Part shown: one piece after another, positions 33,550 through 42,280 of the stretch
How positions within the stretch are numbered: the stretch's first letter is position 1
How the letters are laid out: the number at the start of each line of letters is the position of its first letter
From: Actinoplanes auranticolor
GTDB lineage: Bacteria; Actinomycetota; Actinomycetes; Mycobacteriales; Micromonosporaceae
Direction: 5' to 3'
Assembly: GCF_018332655.1 (NCBI RefSeq)
Contig: NZ_BOQL01000042.1
Span: forward strand, 186,001-250,000
Length of the DNA stretch: 64,000 nucleotides
The notes under the pieces: generated by a model
Databases searched by the model: none
Seen by the model: only the letters and a program-made list of their open reading frames with translations
Told to the model about the DNA's origin: nothing
Position numbers and translations under genes: made by a program

Positions 33550-33870
33550 ATGCCTGACGGTGATGTGTTCGGGGCGCTGGCCAACCCGGTGCGGCGGCGG
33601 CTGCTGGTCGCCCTGCGGGACGGCCCCCGCGCCGCGGGCGAGCTGGCCGGGGACTTCGAGCTCAGCCGGCCCGCCGTCTCGGAGCACCTCGCCGTCCTGC
33701 GGCACGCCGGCCTCGTCCGCGAGGAGCCGCGCGGCCGGCACCGCTACTACCACCTGGCGGCCGAGCCGCTCGCCGACGTCCAGGAGTGGCTGCATCCGTT
33801 CGAGCGCTACTGGCGGGACCGTCTCGTCGCGCTGCGTGATCTCGTCGAGGAAAAGGGAGACGACCGGTGA
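33550..33870 (+). CDS. ArsR-family transcriptional regulator
   Basis: A 106-residue wHTH repressor: GDVFGALANPVRRRLLVAL, then the recognition helix LSRPAVSEHLAVLRHAGLV and the wing RGRHRYYHL. It has no metal-binding CXC motif, so a metal sensor role is unlikely. ArsR genes coupled to SRPBCC genes are common and often self-regulated. Start ATG 33550 has no Shine-Dalgarno and lies at the predicted transcription start. The stop overlaps the next gene as GTGA. Confidence 0.94.
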   Translation: MPDGDVFGALANPVRRRLLVALRDGPRAAGELAGDFELSRPAVSEHLAVLRHAGLVREEPRGRHRYYHLAAEPLADVQEWLHPFERYWRDRLVALRDLVEEKGDDR

Positions 33871-34256
33871 CCGACCGGACCGATATCGAGCTGGACCAGT
33901 TCATCGCCCGCGAGCCCGCCGCCGTCTGGCGCGCGCTGACCGAGCCGGAGCTGCTGGCCCGCTGGTGGGCCGCCGGCGACATCAAGCCGATCGTGGGCCA
34001 CCGCTTCACCCTGGACATGGGCAGCTGGGGGCAGCAGCCGTGCGAGGTGCTCGAGGTCGACCCGGAGCGCCTGCTGGTCTACACGTTCGCCGAGGGCAGT
34101 CTCGACACCACCATCACGTGGCGGCTCGAGCCCGAGGGTGCGGGGACCCGGCTGTTCCTGCGGCACGCCGGCTTCGTGCCGGGCAGCATCTCTCTCAAGG
34201 GCATGGGCAGCGGCTGGCCCGGCCTGCTGCGGCGGATCGAGCCCGCCCTGGCCTGA
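33867..34256 (+). CDS. SRPBCC (AHSA1/START-like) domain protein
   Basis: A 129-residue protein of the AHSA1/START type. Typical points are IAREPAAVWRALTEPELLARWW near the N-terminus and a strand-rich centre with VLEVDPERLLVYTF and TTITWRLEP. These domains form a hydrophobic pocket for a lipid-like ligand. It is co-translated with the ArsR gene upstream; the pair may sense and handle the same molecule. The C-terminal helix ends WPGLLRRIEPALA. Confidence 0.93.
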   Translation: MTDRTDIELDQFIAREPAAVWRALTEPELLARWWAAGDIKPIVGHRFTLDMGSWGQQPCEVLEVDPERLLVYTFAEGSLDTTITWRLEPEGAGTRLFLRHAGFVPGSISLKGMGSGWPGLLRRIEPALA

Positions 34257-34279
34257 ACCGGGCCGATCGGGTCAAGCCC

Positions 34280-34351
34280 GCCGGTCAAGCCGGCGCCGCG
34301 ACGGCCGGTCAAGCCGGCGCCAGGACAGCCGATCAAGTCGGCACCAGGTCG
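34280..34351. repeat. 24-bp tandem repeat between convergent genes
   Basis: Three units start at 34280, 34304 and 34328, with partial copies on both sides. Each holds the small dyad GCCGG-TCAAG-CCGGC, which weakens in unit 3. Located between the stops at 34256 and 34353, it may act as a weak bidirectional terminator. Confidence 0.7.
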
Positions 34352-34352
34352 G

Positions 34353-35267
34353 TCATGCCGGCGCCGGGACCGTCGCCGGGACGGTCGAGATCAGGTCGGC
34401 CAGCACCTGTCCGGCCAGCGTGCGCGGGTCCGGCGGCGTCGGATAGCGGGCCGCGATCTCCCGCTGCAGAGTCTCCAGCCGCACCGGCAGCCCGCCCAGG
34501 AAGTCGTCCAGCCCCCGCTGCACCTGGCTCTTCACCAGCGGCCCCAGCAGACCCACCACCGGCCGCAGCCACCCCACCCCGCGCACACTCGCCCGGGTGG
34601 TCACCGTCCAGCGGCCCGGCGCGGCCGGGGCCACCGCCAGCTCCCCGGTGGCCAGCCCCCGCGGGTGGGTCACCGTCGCGACCAGCTGCGGCTCCTCGTT
34701 CCCGTACGGCGGCAGCCGGCTCAGATCAACCGACATCCGCACGCTCACCACGCCACTGAGCAGCCCTCGGGCGCCGAGCCAGCCGGGCACCTCGAGCAGC
34801 ATGCCGACCGGCCCCGGGGACAGCTCGACCCGCGCCCGGGTGTCCGTGCCGGTGTGGTGCACCGTGAAGCACGTCCGTTCCCGCTCGTCGGCTTCGAGCG
34901 TGATCGCGTACGTGTGCCAGGTCGTCGTCATCCGACCGGTGGCCCGGGCCGCCGCGATCCGCCCGCGCTCCCACTCGGTCGCGGCCATCGCGTCGGCGTG
35001 CACCAGCCGGGCCGCGACCGCCGCCTCCTCGGCCGTCGGCGCCGGCGCCTGGTCCTCGCGCAGCACCAACCGGTAGGCCACTCCCGGGTACGGATGCCGG
35101 CCGTCGACGACCTGGAGCCCGGCGTGCGCCCGCTCGGTGACCGGATGCCGGACCACACCGTCCACGAAGGTCAGCGCACGCCACCCGGCCAGTAGTTCCG
35201 GCAGGGCCGCGAGAAAAGGTCGCGCATCGATCGCCGCGACTTCCGTTCGACCGCCGAGGCGCACCAT
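34353..35267 (-). CDS. Conserved hypothetical protein, 304 residues, SRPBCC-like C-terminus
   Basis: ATG 35267 is chosen; earlier in-frame starts would run into the divergent gene. I do not recognise the protein with certainty. It is soluble, with no signal peptide. The second half has alternating strands (VSVRMSVDLSRLP, PQLVATVTHP, GRWTVTTRASVRG). It ends with an amphipathic helix (VKSQVQRGLDDFLGGLPVRLETLQREI) of the kind that closes the pocket in SRPBCC proteins. It may bind a hydrophobic ligand. No functional link to the methyltransferase across the promoter region is evident. Confidence 0.8.
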   Translation of the reverse strand: MVRLGGRTEVAAIDARPFLAALPELLAGWRALTFVDGVVRHPVTERAHAGLQVVDGRHPYPGVAYRLVLREDQAPAPTAEEAAVAARLVHADAMAATEWERGRIAAARATGRMTTTWHTYAITLEADERERTCFTVHHTGTDTRARVELSPGPVGMLLEVPGWLGARGLLSGVVSVRMSVDLSRLPPYGNEEPQLVATVTHPRGLATGELAVAPAAPGRWTVTTRASVRGVGWLRPVVGLLGPLVKSQVQRGLDDFLGGLPVRLETLQREIAARYPTPPDPRTLAGQVLADLISTVPATVPAPA

Positions 35268-35331
35268 GTCCGGATCGTAGACCGGGCGTATCCCGGTCGC
35301 GCCGCACGGATCCACCCGGTTACCGTCGGGC

Positions 35332-36072
35332 ATGCGCTCTTCTGCGGAGTACGACCACCTCGTCGGCGAGGCCGCCGGGGTGTCGATCACCGGGTGGGAG
35401 TTCGCTTGGCTCGACGGCCGCGCGGTCGGCTCCGATCCGTCCTGGTCCTATCCCGAGCTGGCCCGTCCCCTGCTGCGGCACGCGAGCAGCCTGCTGGATC
35501 TCGACACCGGCGGTGGTGAGCTGCTGGTGGAGCTGACACCGCTGCCCGGGCACACGGTCGCGGTGGAGAGCTGGGCACCGAACGTGCCGGTGGCGCGGGA
35601 CCGGCTCACGCCGTTCGGGGTGTCGGTGGTCACCGAGCTGCCGGGCGGGGAGAACGAGTTCGACGTGGTGCTGAGCCGGCACGGCCGGTTGCCCGCCGAG
35701 GACATCGCCCGCCTGCTCCGGCCGGGCGGGACGTTGCTAAGCCAGCAGGTCGGCAGCGATGACCTGCGGGATCTGAACGCCGAGCTGGGCGCGCCGCCGC
35801 CGTACGCGACGAGCTGGACGGCGACGCATGCGGTCGCGGCCCTGGAGGCGGCCGGCCTGATCGTGACGGACGTCCGTGAGGAACGTCCGGCGCTGACCTT
35901 CCACGACATCGGCGCGCTGGTCTATCAGCTGCGCGCGGTGCCGTGGCAGATCCGGGATTTCACTCCCCAGCGGTACGAGCGCGCGCTGCGCCGGATAGAC
36001 GCTCGCATCCGCACCCACGGCCACTTCACCGCCGCCGCGCACCGGTTCCTGGTGCAGGCGACCCGCCCCTGA
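35332..36072 (+). CDS. SAM-dependent methyltransferase-like protein
   Basis: A 246-residue class I methyltransferase fold. Motif I is LLDLDTGGGELLVEL (about residues 49-63). An acidic strand-end and a motif IV-type DVVLSRHGRLP follow, then LLRPGGTLLSQQV, the post-IV motif common to this class. The acceptor substrate is unknown. It lies 88 bp upstream of egtA on the same strand, but an ergothioneine role is unlikely because EgtD supplies the only methylation needed. Confidence 0.88.
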   Translation: MRSSAEYDHLVGEAAGVSITGWEFAWLDGRAVGSDPSWSYPELARPLLRHASSLLDLDTGGGELLVELTPLPGHTVAVESWAPNVPVARDRLTPFGVSVVTELPGGENEFDVVLSRHGRLPAEDIARLLRPGGTLLSQQVGSDDLRDLNAELGAPPPYATSWTATHAVAALEAAGLIVTDVREERPALTFHDIGALVYQLRAVPWQIRDFTPQRYERALRRIDARIRTHGHFTAAAHRFLVQATRP

Positions 36073-36159
36073 ACAATCCGTGAAAGTGGCGCAGCCCACC
36101 TATCCCGACTGATCCGTTGTGGGTAGTGTCCGGATGGATTGGCTACTCCGGGGAGGGGC

Positions 36160-37398
36160 ATGGCTACCTTCAGTGGTGACGACTCGATAACCGAGGGCGT
36201 CCTGCGGCATCTGGCCCAGGCCGCCGATCACATCTCCGGCATCTGCTTCAAGACCGGCCCACCCCGGCGCATCGGCGTCGAACTGGAATGGACCGTTCAT
36301 CGCTCGGACGCCCCGGCGGCCTACCTGCAAGCCGCGGAGCTCCGCACAGCCCTAGGCACCCACGCACCACCCGCACTCGGCAATCCCCACCCCGGCGCAC
36401 TTCTGCCCGGCGGTGGCGCGGTGACCGTCGAGCCCGGCGGCCAGCTCGAGATCTCCTCGGCACCGGCCGGCTCCCTCACCGAGTTGTACGAATCCCTCAG
36501 CGCCGACCAGGCGCACCTCTCCGCCCTGCTGGCCCGCTCGGGCCTGGTCCTGGGCGACACCGGCCTGGATCCGTGGCGGGCGCCCCGGCGGATGCTGCAG
36601 ACCCCGCGGTACGCCGCCATGCAGCGCAGCTTCGACGCCCGCGGCCGGCACGGCCGGACCATGATGTGCAGCACCGCCGGCCTGCAGATCTGTCTCGACG
36701 CCGGCACCGAACGGCAACTACCGCACCGCTGGGGAGCCCTGCACGAGGCGGGCCCGGCGTTGCTGGCCGCGTTCGCCACCTCGGGCCGACACGCGGGCCG
36801 CGACACCGGCTGGGCCTCGGCCCGGATGGCCGCCTGGTACGGCATCGACCCGCGCCGCACCCGGCCGGTCAGCACCCCGGGCGACCTGGCCACCGGCTGG
36901 GCCGACTACGCCCTCGCGGCACCGCTGCTGTGCATCCGGCGCGGTGAGCAGTCGTGGGACGTGCCGGCCCGGGTGACCTTCGCCGACTGGATCGACGGCG
37001 CGCTGCCCGGCCCGCCCCGGGTGGACGACCTCGACTACCACCTCAGCACGCTGTTCCCGCCGGTCCGGCCGCGCGGTTACCTCGAGGTCCGCTACTTCGA
37101 CGCCCAGCCCGGCACGGAGTGGATCGCCCCGGCCGCGGTCGTGGCGGCCCTGCTCGCCGACGACACCACCACCGACGCGGCCCGCGCGGCCGCCGCCGCC
37201 ACCGCCGGCCAGTGGGTGAACGCCGCCCGCGCCGGCCTGACCGACCCCGCGATCCGGCGCACCGCCACCGACCTGCTGGATCTGGCCTGCCGCACCCTCG
37301 ACAGCACCGGCCTGCCTCCCGCGGTGCGGGACGTGGTCACCGACATCGTCGACCGGCGCCTGCACCGCGCCGGCACCCGGAAGGACGCGCACCGATGA
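36160..37398 (+). CDS. egtA: Ergothioneine pathway gamma-glutamylcysteine ligase
   Basis: A 412-residue member of the glutamate-cysteine ligase family. ATG 36160 is preceded by GGGGAGG. The family core is visible at RIGVELEWTVH (Glu metal ligands) and later EPGGQLEISSAP. It joins glutamate and cysteine with ATP, giving the gamma-Glu-Cys used by EgtB. The start of the operon lies here: egtA-egtB-egtC-egtD, each coupled by overlapping stop and start codons. Confidence 0.95.
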   Translation: MATFSGDDSITEGVLRHLAQAADHISGICFKTGPPRRIGVELEWTVHRSDAPAAYLQAAELRTALGTHAPPALGNPHPGALLPGGGAVTVEPGGQLEISSAPAGSLTELYESLSADQAHLSALLARSGLVLGDTGLDPWRAPRRMLQTPRYAAMQRSFDARGRHGRTMMCSTAGLQICLDAGTERQLPHRWGALHEAGPALLAAFATSGRHAGRDTGWASARMAAWYGIDPRRTRPVSTPGDLATGWADYALAAPLLCIRRGEQSWDVPARVTFADWIDGALPGPPRVDDLDYHLSTLFPPVRPRGYLEVRYFDAQPGTEWIAPAAVVAALLADDTTTDAARAAAAATAGQWVNAARAGLTDPAIRRTATDLLDLACRTLDSTGLPPAVRDVVTDIVDRRLHRAGTRKDAHR

Positions 37399-38702
37399 CT
37401 CAGGACCTGCGACTCACCGTCGCCGCCGAGCTGGAGCGCGCCCGCGCCCGCACGGCCCTGCTGACCGACGCCGTGGACGACGCCGATCTCGTCCGGCAGC
37501 ACTCACCGATCATGTCGCCGCTGGTCTGGGACCTGGCCCACGTCGGCAACCAGGAGGAGCTCTGGCTGGTCCGCGACGTCGGCGGCCGCGAGCCGGTACG
37601 CCGCGACATCGACGAGCTCTACGACGCGTTCAAGCATCCGCGCAGCGACCGGCCGGCACTGCCGCTGCTTCCTCCGGCCGAGGCCCGCGCCTACGTCGCC
37701 CAGGTGCGCGACAAGGCCCTCGACGTGCTGGACCGGGCCCGGCTGGACCAGAGCCGGCCGTTGCTCGCCGACGGGTTCGCGTTCGGCATGATCGTGCAGC
37801 ACGAGCAGCAGCACGACGAGACGATGCTGGCCACCCATCAGCTGCGGACCGGCGCGCCGGTGCTGACCGCGGATCCGCCGCCACCGGCCCGGGTGCCCGT
37901 CTCCGGCGAGGTGCTGATCCCGGGCGGACCGTTCGCCATGGGCACCGATACCGAGCCTTGGGCGCTGGACAACGAAAGACCCGCGCACACCGTGGACGTG
38001 CCGGCCTTCTTCATCGACGCGGCCCCGGTGACCAACGGCCGCTACGCGGAGTTCATCGACGCCGGCGGCTACGACGATCCGCGCTGGTGGAGTGAGCGGG
38101 GCTGGGCGCACCGGCAGACGGCCGGGCTGACCGCGCCGCTGCACTGGCAGCGTGACGGGGACGGCTGGGCGGCCACGGCGTTCGGGCGTACCGAGCGGAT
38201 CCGGCCGGACGAGCCGGTGGTGCACGTGTGCTTCTTCGAGGCCGAGGCGTACGCGGCGTGGGCCGGGCGCCGGCTGCCCACCGAGGCGGAGTGGGAGAAG
38301 GCGGCCCGCTTCGACCCGGCGACCGGCCGGTCCCGGCGGTTCCCGTGGGGTGACGAGGCTCCGGAGGCCCGGCACGCCAACCTCGGCCAGCGCCACCTGT
38401 CGCCGGCTCCCGTCGGCGCCTATCCGGACGGTGCCTCGCCGCTGGGCGTGCACCAGCTCATCGGCGACGTGTGGGAGTGGACCAGTTCCGGCTTCCACCC
38501 GTACCCGGGCTTCGCCGTGTTCCCGTACGAGGAGTATTCGCAGGTCTTCTTCGGCGGTGACTACAAGGTGCTGCGCGGTGGCTCGTTCGGCACCGACCGG
38601 GCCGCCTGCCGGGGCACCTTCCGCAACTGGGACCACCCGGTCCGGCGGCAGATCTTCAGCGGCTTCCGCTGCGCCCGCGATGCCGGGCCCGGCGCCCCCT
38701 GA
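37395..38702 (+). CDS. egtB: Ergothioneine sulfoxide synthase
   Basis: A 435-residue non-haem iron enzyme. The DinB-like N-terminal domain holds the iron-binding histidines: His49 and the HEQQHDE motif (His136, His140). The C-terminal FGE-sulfatase domain ends with the expected GSFGTDRAACRGTFRNW and SGFRCAR stretches. With O2 it couples gamma-Glu-Cys to hercynine, forming the C-S bond of ergothioneine. ATGA overlap with egtA. Confidence 0.97.
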   Translation: MTQDLRLTVAAELERARARTALLTDAVDDADLVRQHSPIMSPLVWDLAHVGNQEELWLVRDVGGREPVRRDIDELYDAFKHPRSDRPALPLLPPAEARAYVAQVRDKALDVLDRARLDQSRPLLADGFAFGMIVQHEQQHDETMLATHQLRTGAPVLTADPPPPARVPVSGEVLIPGGPFAMGTDTEPWALDNERPAHTVDVPAFFIDAAPVTNGRYAEFIDAGGYDDPRWWSERGWAHRQTAGLTAPLHWQRDGDGWAATAFGRTERIRPDEPVVHVCFFEAEAYAAWAGRRLPTEAEWEKAARFDPATGRSRRFPWGDEAPEARHANLGQRHLSPAPVGAYPDGASPLGVHQLIGDVWEWTSSGFHPYPGFAVFPYEEYSQVFFGGDYKVLRGGSFGTDRAACRGTFRNWDHPVRRQIFSGFRCARDAGPGAP

Positions 38703-39451
38703 TGTGCCGGCACCTGGCCTATCTCGGATCACCCGTACCGCTGGCGGACCTGCTGTTCGAGGCGCCGCACGCTCTGGCCCGGCAGGCGTGGGCGCCGCAG
38801 GACATGCGCGGCGGCGGCACCATCAACGCCGACGGCTTCGGCGTGGCCTGGTATCCCGGCGACGGCACCGATCCGGTGCGCTACCGCAGCGCGGCCCCGC
38901 TCTGGTCGGACGCCGCGCTGCCGGCGCTCGCCGCGCACACCGTGGCGGGCGGCGTGCTGGCCGCGGTCCGGTCGGCCACGGTCGGCATGCCGGTCGTCGA
39001 GACCGCGGCGGCACCGTTCGCCGAAGGGCCGTGGCTCTTCAGCCACAACGGGGTCGTCCGCGGCTGGCCCGACTCGGTGGCCGGGCCGGCCGCCCGGCTG
39101 CCGGTGCGCGACCTGCTCACCCTCGACGCCCCGACCGACGCGGCGCTGCTCTGGGCGCTGGTCCGCGACCGGCTGCGGTCCGGGGTGCCGGCCGCGCGGG
39201 CGGTGGCCGACACGGTCGTCGAGGTCTCGGCGGCCGCACCCGGCTCCCGCCTCAACCTGCTGCTGACCGACGGGCGGCAGATCATCGCCAGCACGGCCGG
39301 CCACGCCCTGTCCGTGCGCACCGACCGCACGTCCGTGCTGGTCAGTTCCGAACCCCTCGATCCCGGTCCGGCCTGGCGAGCCGTGCCGGACGGCAGTCTG
39401 CTCGTCGCCACCCCGTCCGGTCTGGACATCACCGTCTTAGGGAGATCATGA
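38702..39451 (+). CDS. egtC: Ergothioneine pathway gamma-glutamyl hydrolase (class II amidotransferase fold)
   Basis: A 249-residue Ntn hydrolase. It begins MCRHLAYLG, so Cys2 becomes the N-terminal nucleophile after Met removal. FSHNGVVRGW is the family's second signature. It cleaves the gamma-glutamyl group from the EgtB product. Its ATG shares one base with the egtB stop, and its stop overlaps egtD as ATGA. Confidence 0.96.
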   Translation: MCRHLAYLGSPVPLADLLFEAPHALARQAWAPQDMRGGGTINADGFGVAWYPGDGTDPVRYRSAAPLWSDAALPALAAHTVAGGVLAAVRSATVGMPVVETAAAPFAEGPWLFSHNGVVRGWPDSVAGPAARLPVRDLLTLDAPTDAALLWALVRDRLRSGVPAARAVADTVVEVSAAAPGSRLNLLLTDGRQIIASTAGHALSVRTDRTSVLVSSEPLDPGPAWRAVPDGSLLVATPSGLDITVLGRS

Positions 39452-40413
39452 GCGCGCTGGAGATCCATCTCGACGATCAGGACCTCGACCGTACGCTGCG
39501 CAGCGACGTGGCCGCCGGGCTGACCGCGACCCCGAAGTGGCTGCCCCCGAAATGGTTCTACGACGCCCGGGGCAGCGAGCTGTTCGAGGACATCACCCGG
39601 CTGCCCGAGTACTACCCGACCCGTACCGAACGCGCGATCCTCACCGGGCACGCCGCCGCCATCGCCCGCATCACCGAGGCCAAGACCCTGGTCGAGCTGG
39701 GCTCCGGTTCCTCGGAGAAGACCGTGCTGCTGCTCGACGCGCTGCTCGCGCACGGCACGCTGGGCGCCTTCGTCCCGCTCGACGTGTCGGCGTCCGCGCT
39801 GGCCGAGGCGGTCGACCGGCTCGCCGTGCGCTACCCCGGGCTGGCGGTCCGCGGCGTCGTCGGCGACCTGACCCGGCACCTGGCGCACATCCCGGACGGG
39901 GACAACCGGATGGTGGCGTTCCTCGGCGGCACCATCGGCAACCTGGTCCCGGCCGAACGCGCCGAGTTCCTGTCCCGGCTGCGGGCCGTGCTGCAACCCG
40001 GCGAGTGGCTGCTGCTCGGCACCGACCTGGTCAAGGACCCGGCGGTCGTGGTGCCGGCGTACGACGACGCGGCCGGGGTCACCGCCGAGTTCAACCGCAA
40101 CGTGCTCCGGGTGGTCAACCACCGGCTCGGCGCCGACTTCGACGTGGACGCGTTCGCCCACGTCGCGCTCTGGAACGCAGAGCAGGAGTGGGTCGAGATG
40201 CGGCTGCGGGCGGGCTCGGCCCAGCGCGTGCACATCCGCGACCTGGACCTGACCGTGGAGTTCGCCGCCGGGGAGGAACTGCGTACCGAGATCTCGGCGA
40301 AGTTCCGCCGGGACGGGCTGTCCGCCGAGCTGGCGGCGGCGGGCTTCGCGCTGCGGCACTTCTGGACCGATCCGGCGGACCTCTTCGCGGTGTCCCTGAT
40401 CCAGGCGGCCTGA
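39448..40413 (+). CDS. egtD: L-histidine N-alpha-methyltransferase
   Basis: A 321-residue DUF2260-type methyltransferase. PKWLPPKWFYDARGSELFE is typical, followed by motif I LVELGSGSSEKT and FLGGTIGNL. It trimethylates histidine to hercynine with three SAM molecules, the first committed step of ergothioneine synthesis. GGGAG stands 4-5 nt before ATG 39448. It is the last gene of the operon here. The PLP lyase EgtE is not encoded in this window. Confidence 0.97.
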   Translation: MSALEIHLDDQDLDRTLRSDVAAGLTATPKWLPPKWFYDARGSELFEDITRLPEYYPTRTERAILTGHAAAIARITEAKTLVELGSGSSEKTVLLLDALLAHGTLGAFVPLDVSASALAEAVDRLAVRYPGLAVRGVVGDLTRHLAHIPDGDNRMVAFLGGTIGNLVPAERAEFLSRLRAVLQPGEWLLLGTDLVKDPAVVVPAYDDAAGVTAEFNRNVLRVVNHRLGADFDVDAFAHVALWNAEQEWVEMRLRAGSAQRVHIRDLDLTVEFAAGEELRTEISAKFRRDGLSAELAAAGFALRHFWTDPADLFAVSLIQAA

Positions 40414-40423
40414 CCGAGCGGGC

Positions 40424-41170
40424 CTAGTCCAGGACGGCGCCGCACGTCATGTTGAGGGCGGCGCCGGTGAGCGTGCGGGCCCAGTCCGAGGCGGCGAAGA
40501 CCGCCACGTGCCCGACGTCGGTGAGGGTCGCCGTGCGGCCGAGCAGAGTCTGCCCCGTCAGCTCCGCCTCGATCGCCGCGCGGCCCTCGAAGGCCGCCGG
40601 GATCGCCTCCGGCACGCCGCCGGTCTGCAGGGTGAGCACCCGGATCCCGTACGGGCCCAGCTCGGTGGCGAGCTGCCGGCGCATCGCCTCGATCGCCTCG
40701 AAGCCGGTGACCAGGCCGCCGAGCAGGTACCGGCCCGCGGCGGTGCGGTCGCCGGAGCCACCGAAGGTCAAGATCACCCCGGAGCGCCGGGGCTTCATGT
40801 GCCGGGCGGCGGCCCGGGCGGTCAGGAACTTCGAGCGTACGGAGGTGACGACCGGGCTCAGGTAGTCCTCGACCGGCATGTCGACCATGGCCGTGCCCTG
40901 CACGTCGCTGTCGGCGATCACGTTGACCGAGATGTCGAGGCCGCCGGTGGCCGCGGCCACCTCGTCGGCGTGCGCGTCCACCGCACCCTCGTCCAGGGCG
41001 TCGACCTCGGCGATCTCCGCACCGATCGGTCCGGCCACCGCGGCGAGCGTGGCCCGGGTCCGGCCGGCCAGGAAGACCCGGGCGCCCTGGGCCGCGTACG
41101 CCCGGGCGATCGCGCCACCGATGGATCCGCCGCCCCCGTAGATGATGGCCGTTCTGCCGTCGAGCATCAT
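40424..41170 (-). CDS. Short-chain dehydrogenase/reductase-like protein lacking the YxxxK site
   Basis: A 248-residue Rossmann protein. The nucleotide motif GGGGSIGGAIA is at about 12-22, and a catalytic-type Ser appears at ILTFGGSGDR. The normal YxxxK is not found: the equivalent helix reads GGLVTGFEAIEAMRRQL. ELGPYGIRVLTLQTGG after it fits the SDR fold. Catalysis by the standard mechanism is therefore doubtful; it could be a divergent reductase or a binding protein. AAGGAG stands 7 nt before ATG 41170. It follows the ECF sigma gene by 24 bp and is probably in its operon. Confidence 0.88.
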   Translation of the reverse strand: MMLDGRTAIIYGGGGSIGGAIARAYAAQGARVFLAGRTRATLAAVAGPIGAEIAEVDALDEGAVDAHADEVAAATGGLDISVNVIADSDVQGTAMVDMPVEDYLSPVVTSVRSKFLTARAAARHMKPRRSGVILTFGGSGDRTAAGRYLLGGLVTGFEAIEAMRRQLATELGPYGIRVLTLQTGGVPEAIPAAFEGRAAIEAELTGQTLLGRTATLTDVGHVAVFAASDWARTLTGAALNMTCGAVLD

Positions 41171-41194
41171 GTGCCGTCTCCTTCTCTCTCCCCT

Positions 41195-42160
41195 CTACAA
41201 CCCGGGCGGGGCCGGAAACTCATCGGGCAGATCGAATTCGCGGTGCAGCCCGTCGGTGAGGAACGAGACCACCTCGGCGATCCCGCGCCCGTCGAGCCGC
41301 AGCACGTCGAGCCCGGCCCAGACGTACGCCTGCCGCTTCTCGTCCCACAGGTAGGTGCCGAACGCGAGCTGGCCGTTCGCGGACGCGGGCCGGAACAGCC
41401 ACCGGTGGCGCAGCGGGCCGGCCAGCAGGAAGTCGCGGATGGCGGCCCGACCGCGGTACCACTCGGGCAGCGGCGGCATCGAGTACGTGGCGTCGTCGGT
41501 CAGCAGGGCCACGATCGTGTCGACGTCCGCGGCTTGCCACGCGGCCGCGTACCGGTCGGCCAGGTCTTGGCGGGCGGCCCCGGCCGCGACCGGATCACCC
41601 GGCGCGGGCCGCCGCTCGGCCAGGGCGGCGCGGGCGCGCTGCAGGCTGCTGTTGACCGCCGCCACGGTGGTGTCGAGCTGGGCCGCAACCTCGGCGGCGG
41701 AGAAGCCGAGCACCTCGCGCAGCAGCAACGCGGCCCGCTGCGGCCCGGAGAGGTGCTGCAACGCGGCGACGAACGCCAGCCTGATGCTCTCGCGCTGCTC
41801 GGCGGTCGCCTCCGGGCCGAGCCGCCGGTCCGGGTACGGCTCGAGCCACGCAACCTCGGTGAGCGGCGCACCCGGGCCGAGGTCGGCGGGCAGCTCGCGC
41901 CGGGCCCGCTGCTCGATCAGCGTGAGACAACGGTTGGTGGCGATCCGGTAGAGCCACGGCCGCAGGGCGCCGGCCCGGAACGTGGCCAGCCCGCGCCACG
42001 CCCGCACCAGCGACTCCTGCAGGGCGTCCTCGGCGTCGCGCAGCGAGCCGAGCATCCGGTAGCAGTGCGCGAGCAGCTCGGCGCGGTGGCCGCCGACGAG
42101 TCTGCCGAAGGCGTCGGCGTCGCCCGAGCGGGCGGCCGCGAGCAGGGCCGTCTGATCCAT
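41195..42160 (-). CDS. ECF-type sigma factor with C-terminal SnoaL-like domain
   Basis: A 321-residue protein from ATG 42160. Sigma region 2 is at about 20-85 (AHCYRMLGSLRDAEDALQESLVRAWRGL), and region 4 at 125-185 (LREVLGFSAAEVAAQLDTTVAAVNSSLQRARA). The last 120 residues form a SnoaL/NTF2-like domain (YRGRAAIRDFLLAGPLRHRW). This architecture is known from SigJ-like and ECF41/ECF56-like groups, where the extra domain tunes activity without an anti-sigma factor. No anti-sigma gene is visible. The adjacent SDR gene may be a target. Confidence 0.93.
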   Translation of the reverse strand: MDQTALLAAARSGDADAFGRLVGGHRAELLAHCYRMLGSLRDAEDALQESLVRAWRGLATFRAGALRPWLYRIATNRCLTLIEQRARRELPADLGPGAPLTEVAWLEPYPDRRLGPEATAEQRESIRLAFVAALQHLSGPQRAALLLREVLGFSAAEVAAQLDTTVAAVNSSLQRARAALAERRPAPGDPVAAGAARQDLADRYAAAWQAADVDTIVALLTDDATYSMPPLPEWYRGRAAIRDFLLAGPLRHRWLFRPASANGQLAFGTYLWDEKRQAYVWAGLDVLRLDGRGIAEVVSFLTDGLHREFDLPDEFPAPPGL

Positions 42161-42280
42161 CCGGCCATGGAACCAGAGCACAACGAGCGGACCGCCACCC
42201 GAGTGGCGCCGAAAGAGGCCAGATCTTTTTGGTTCTTTCACCGATCGACGCCGGCGGAAGCCGGCCGCCAAACTGGACCG

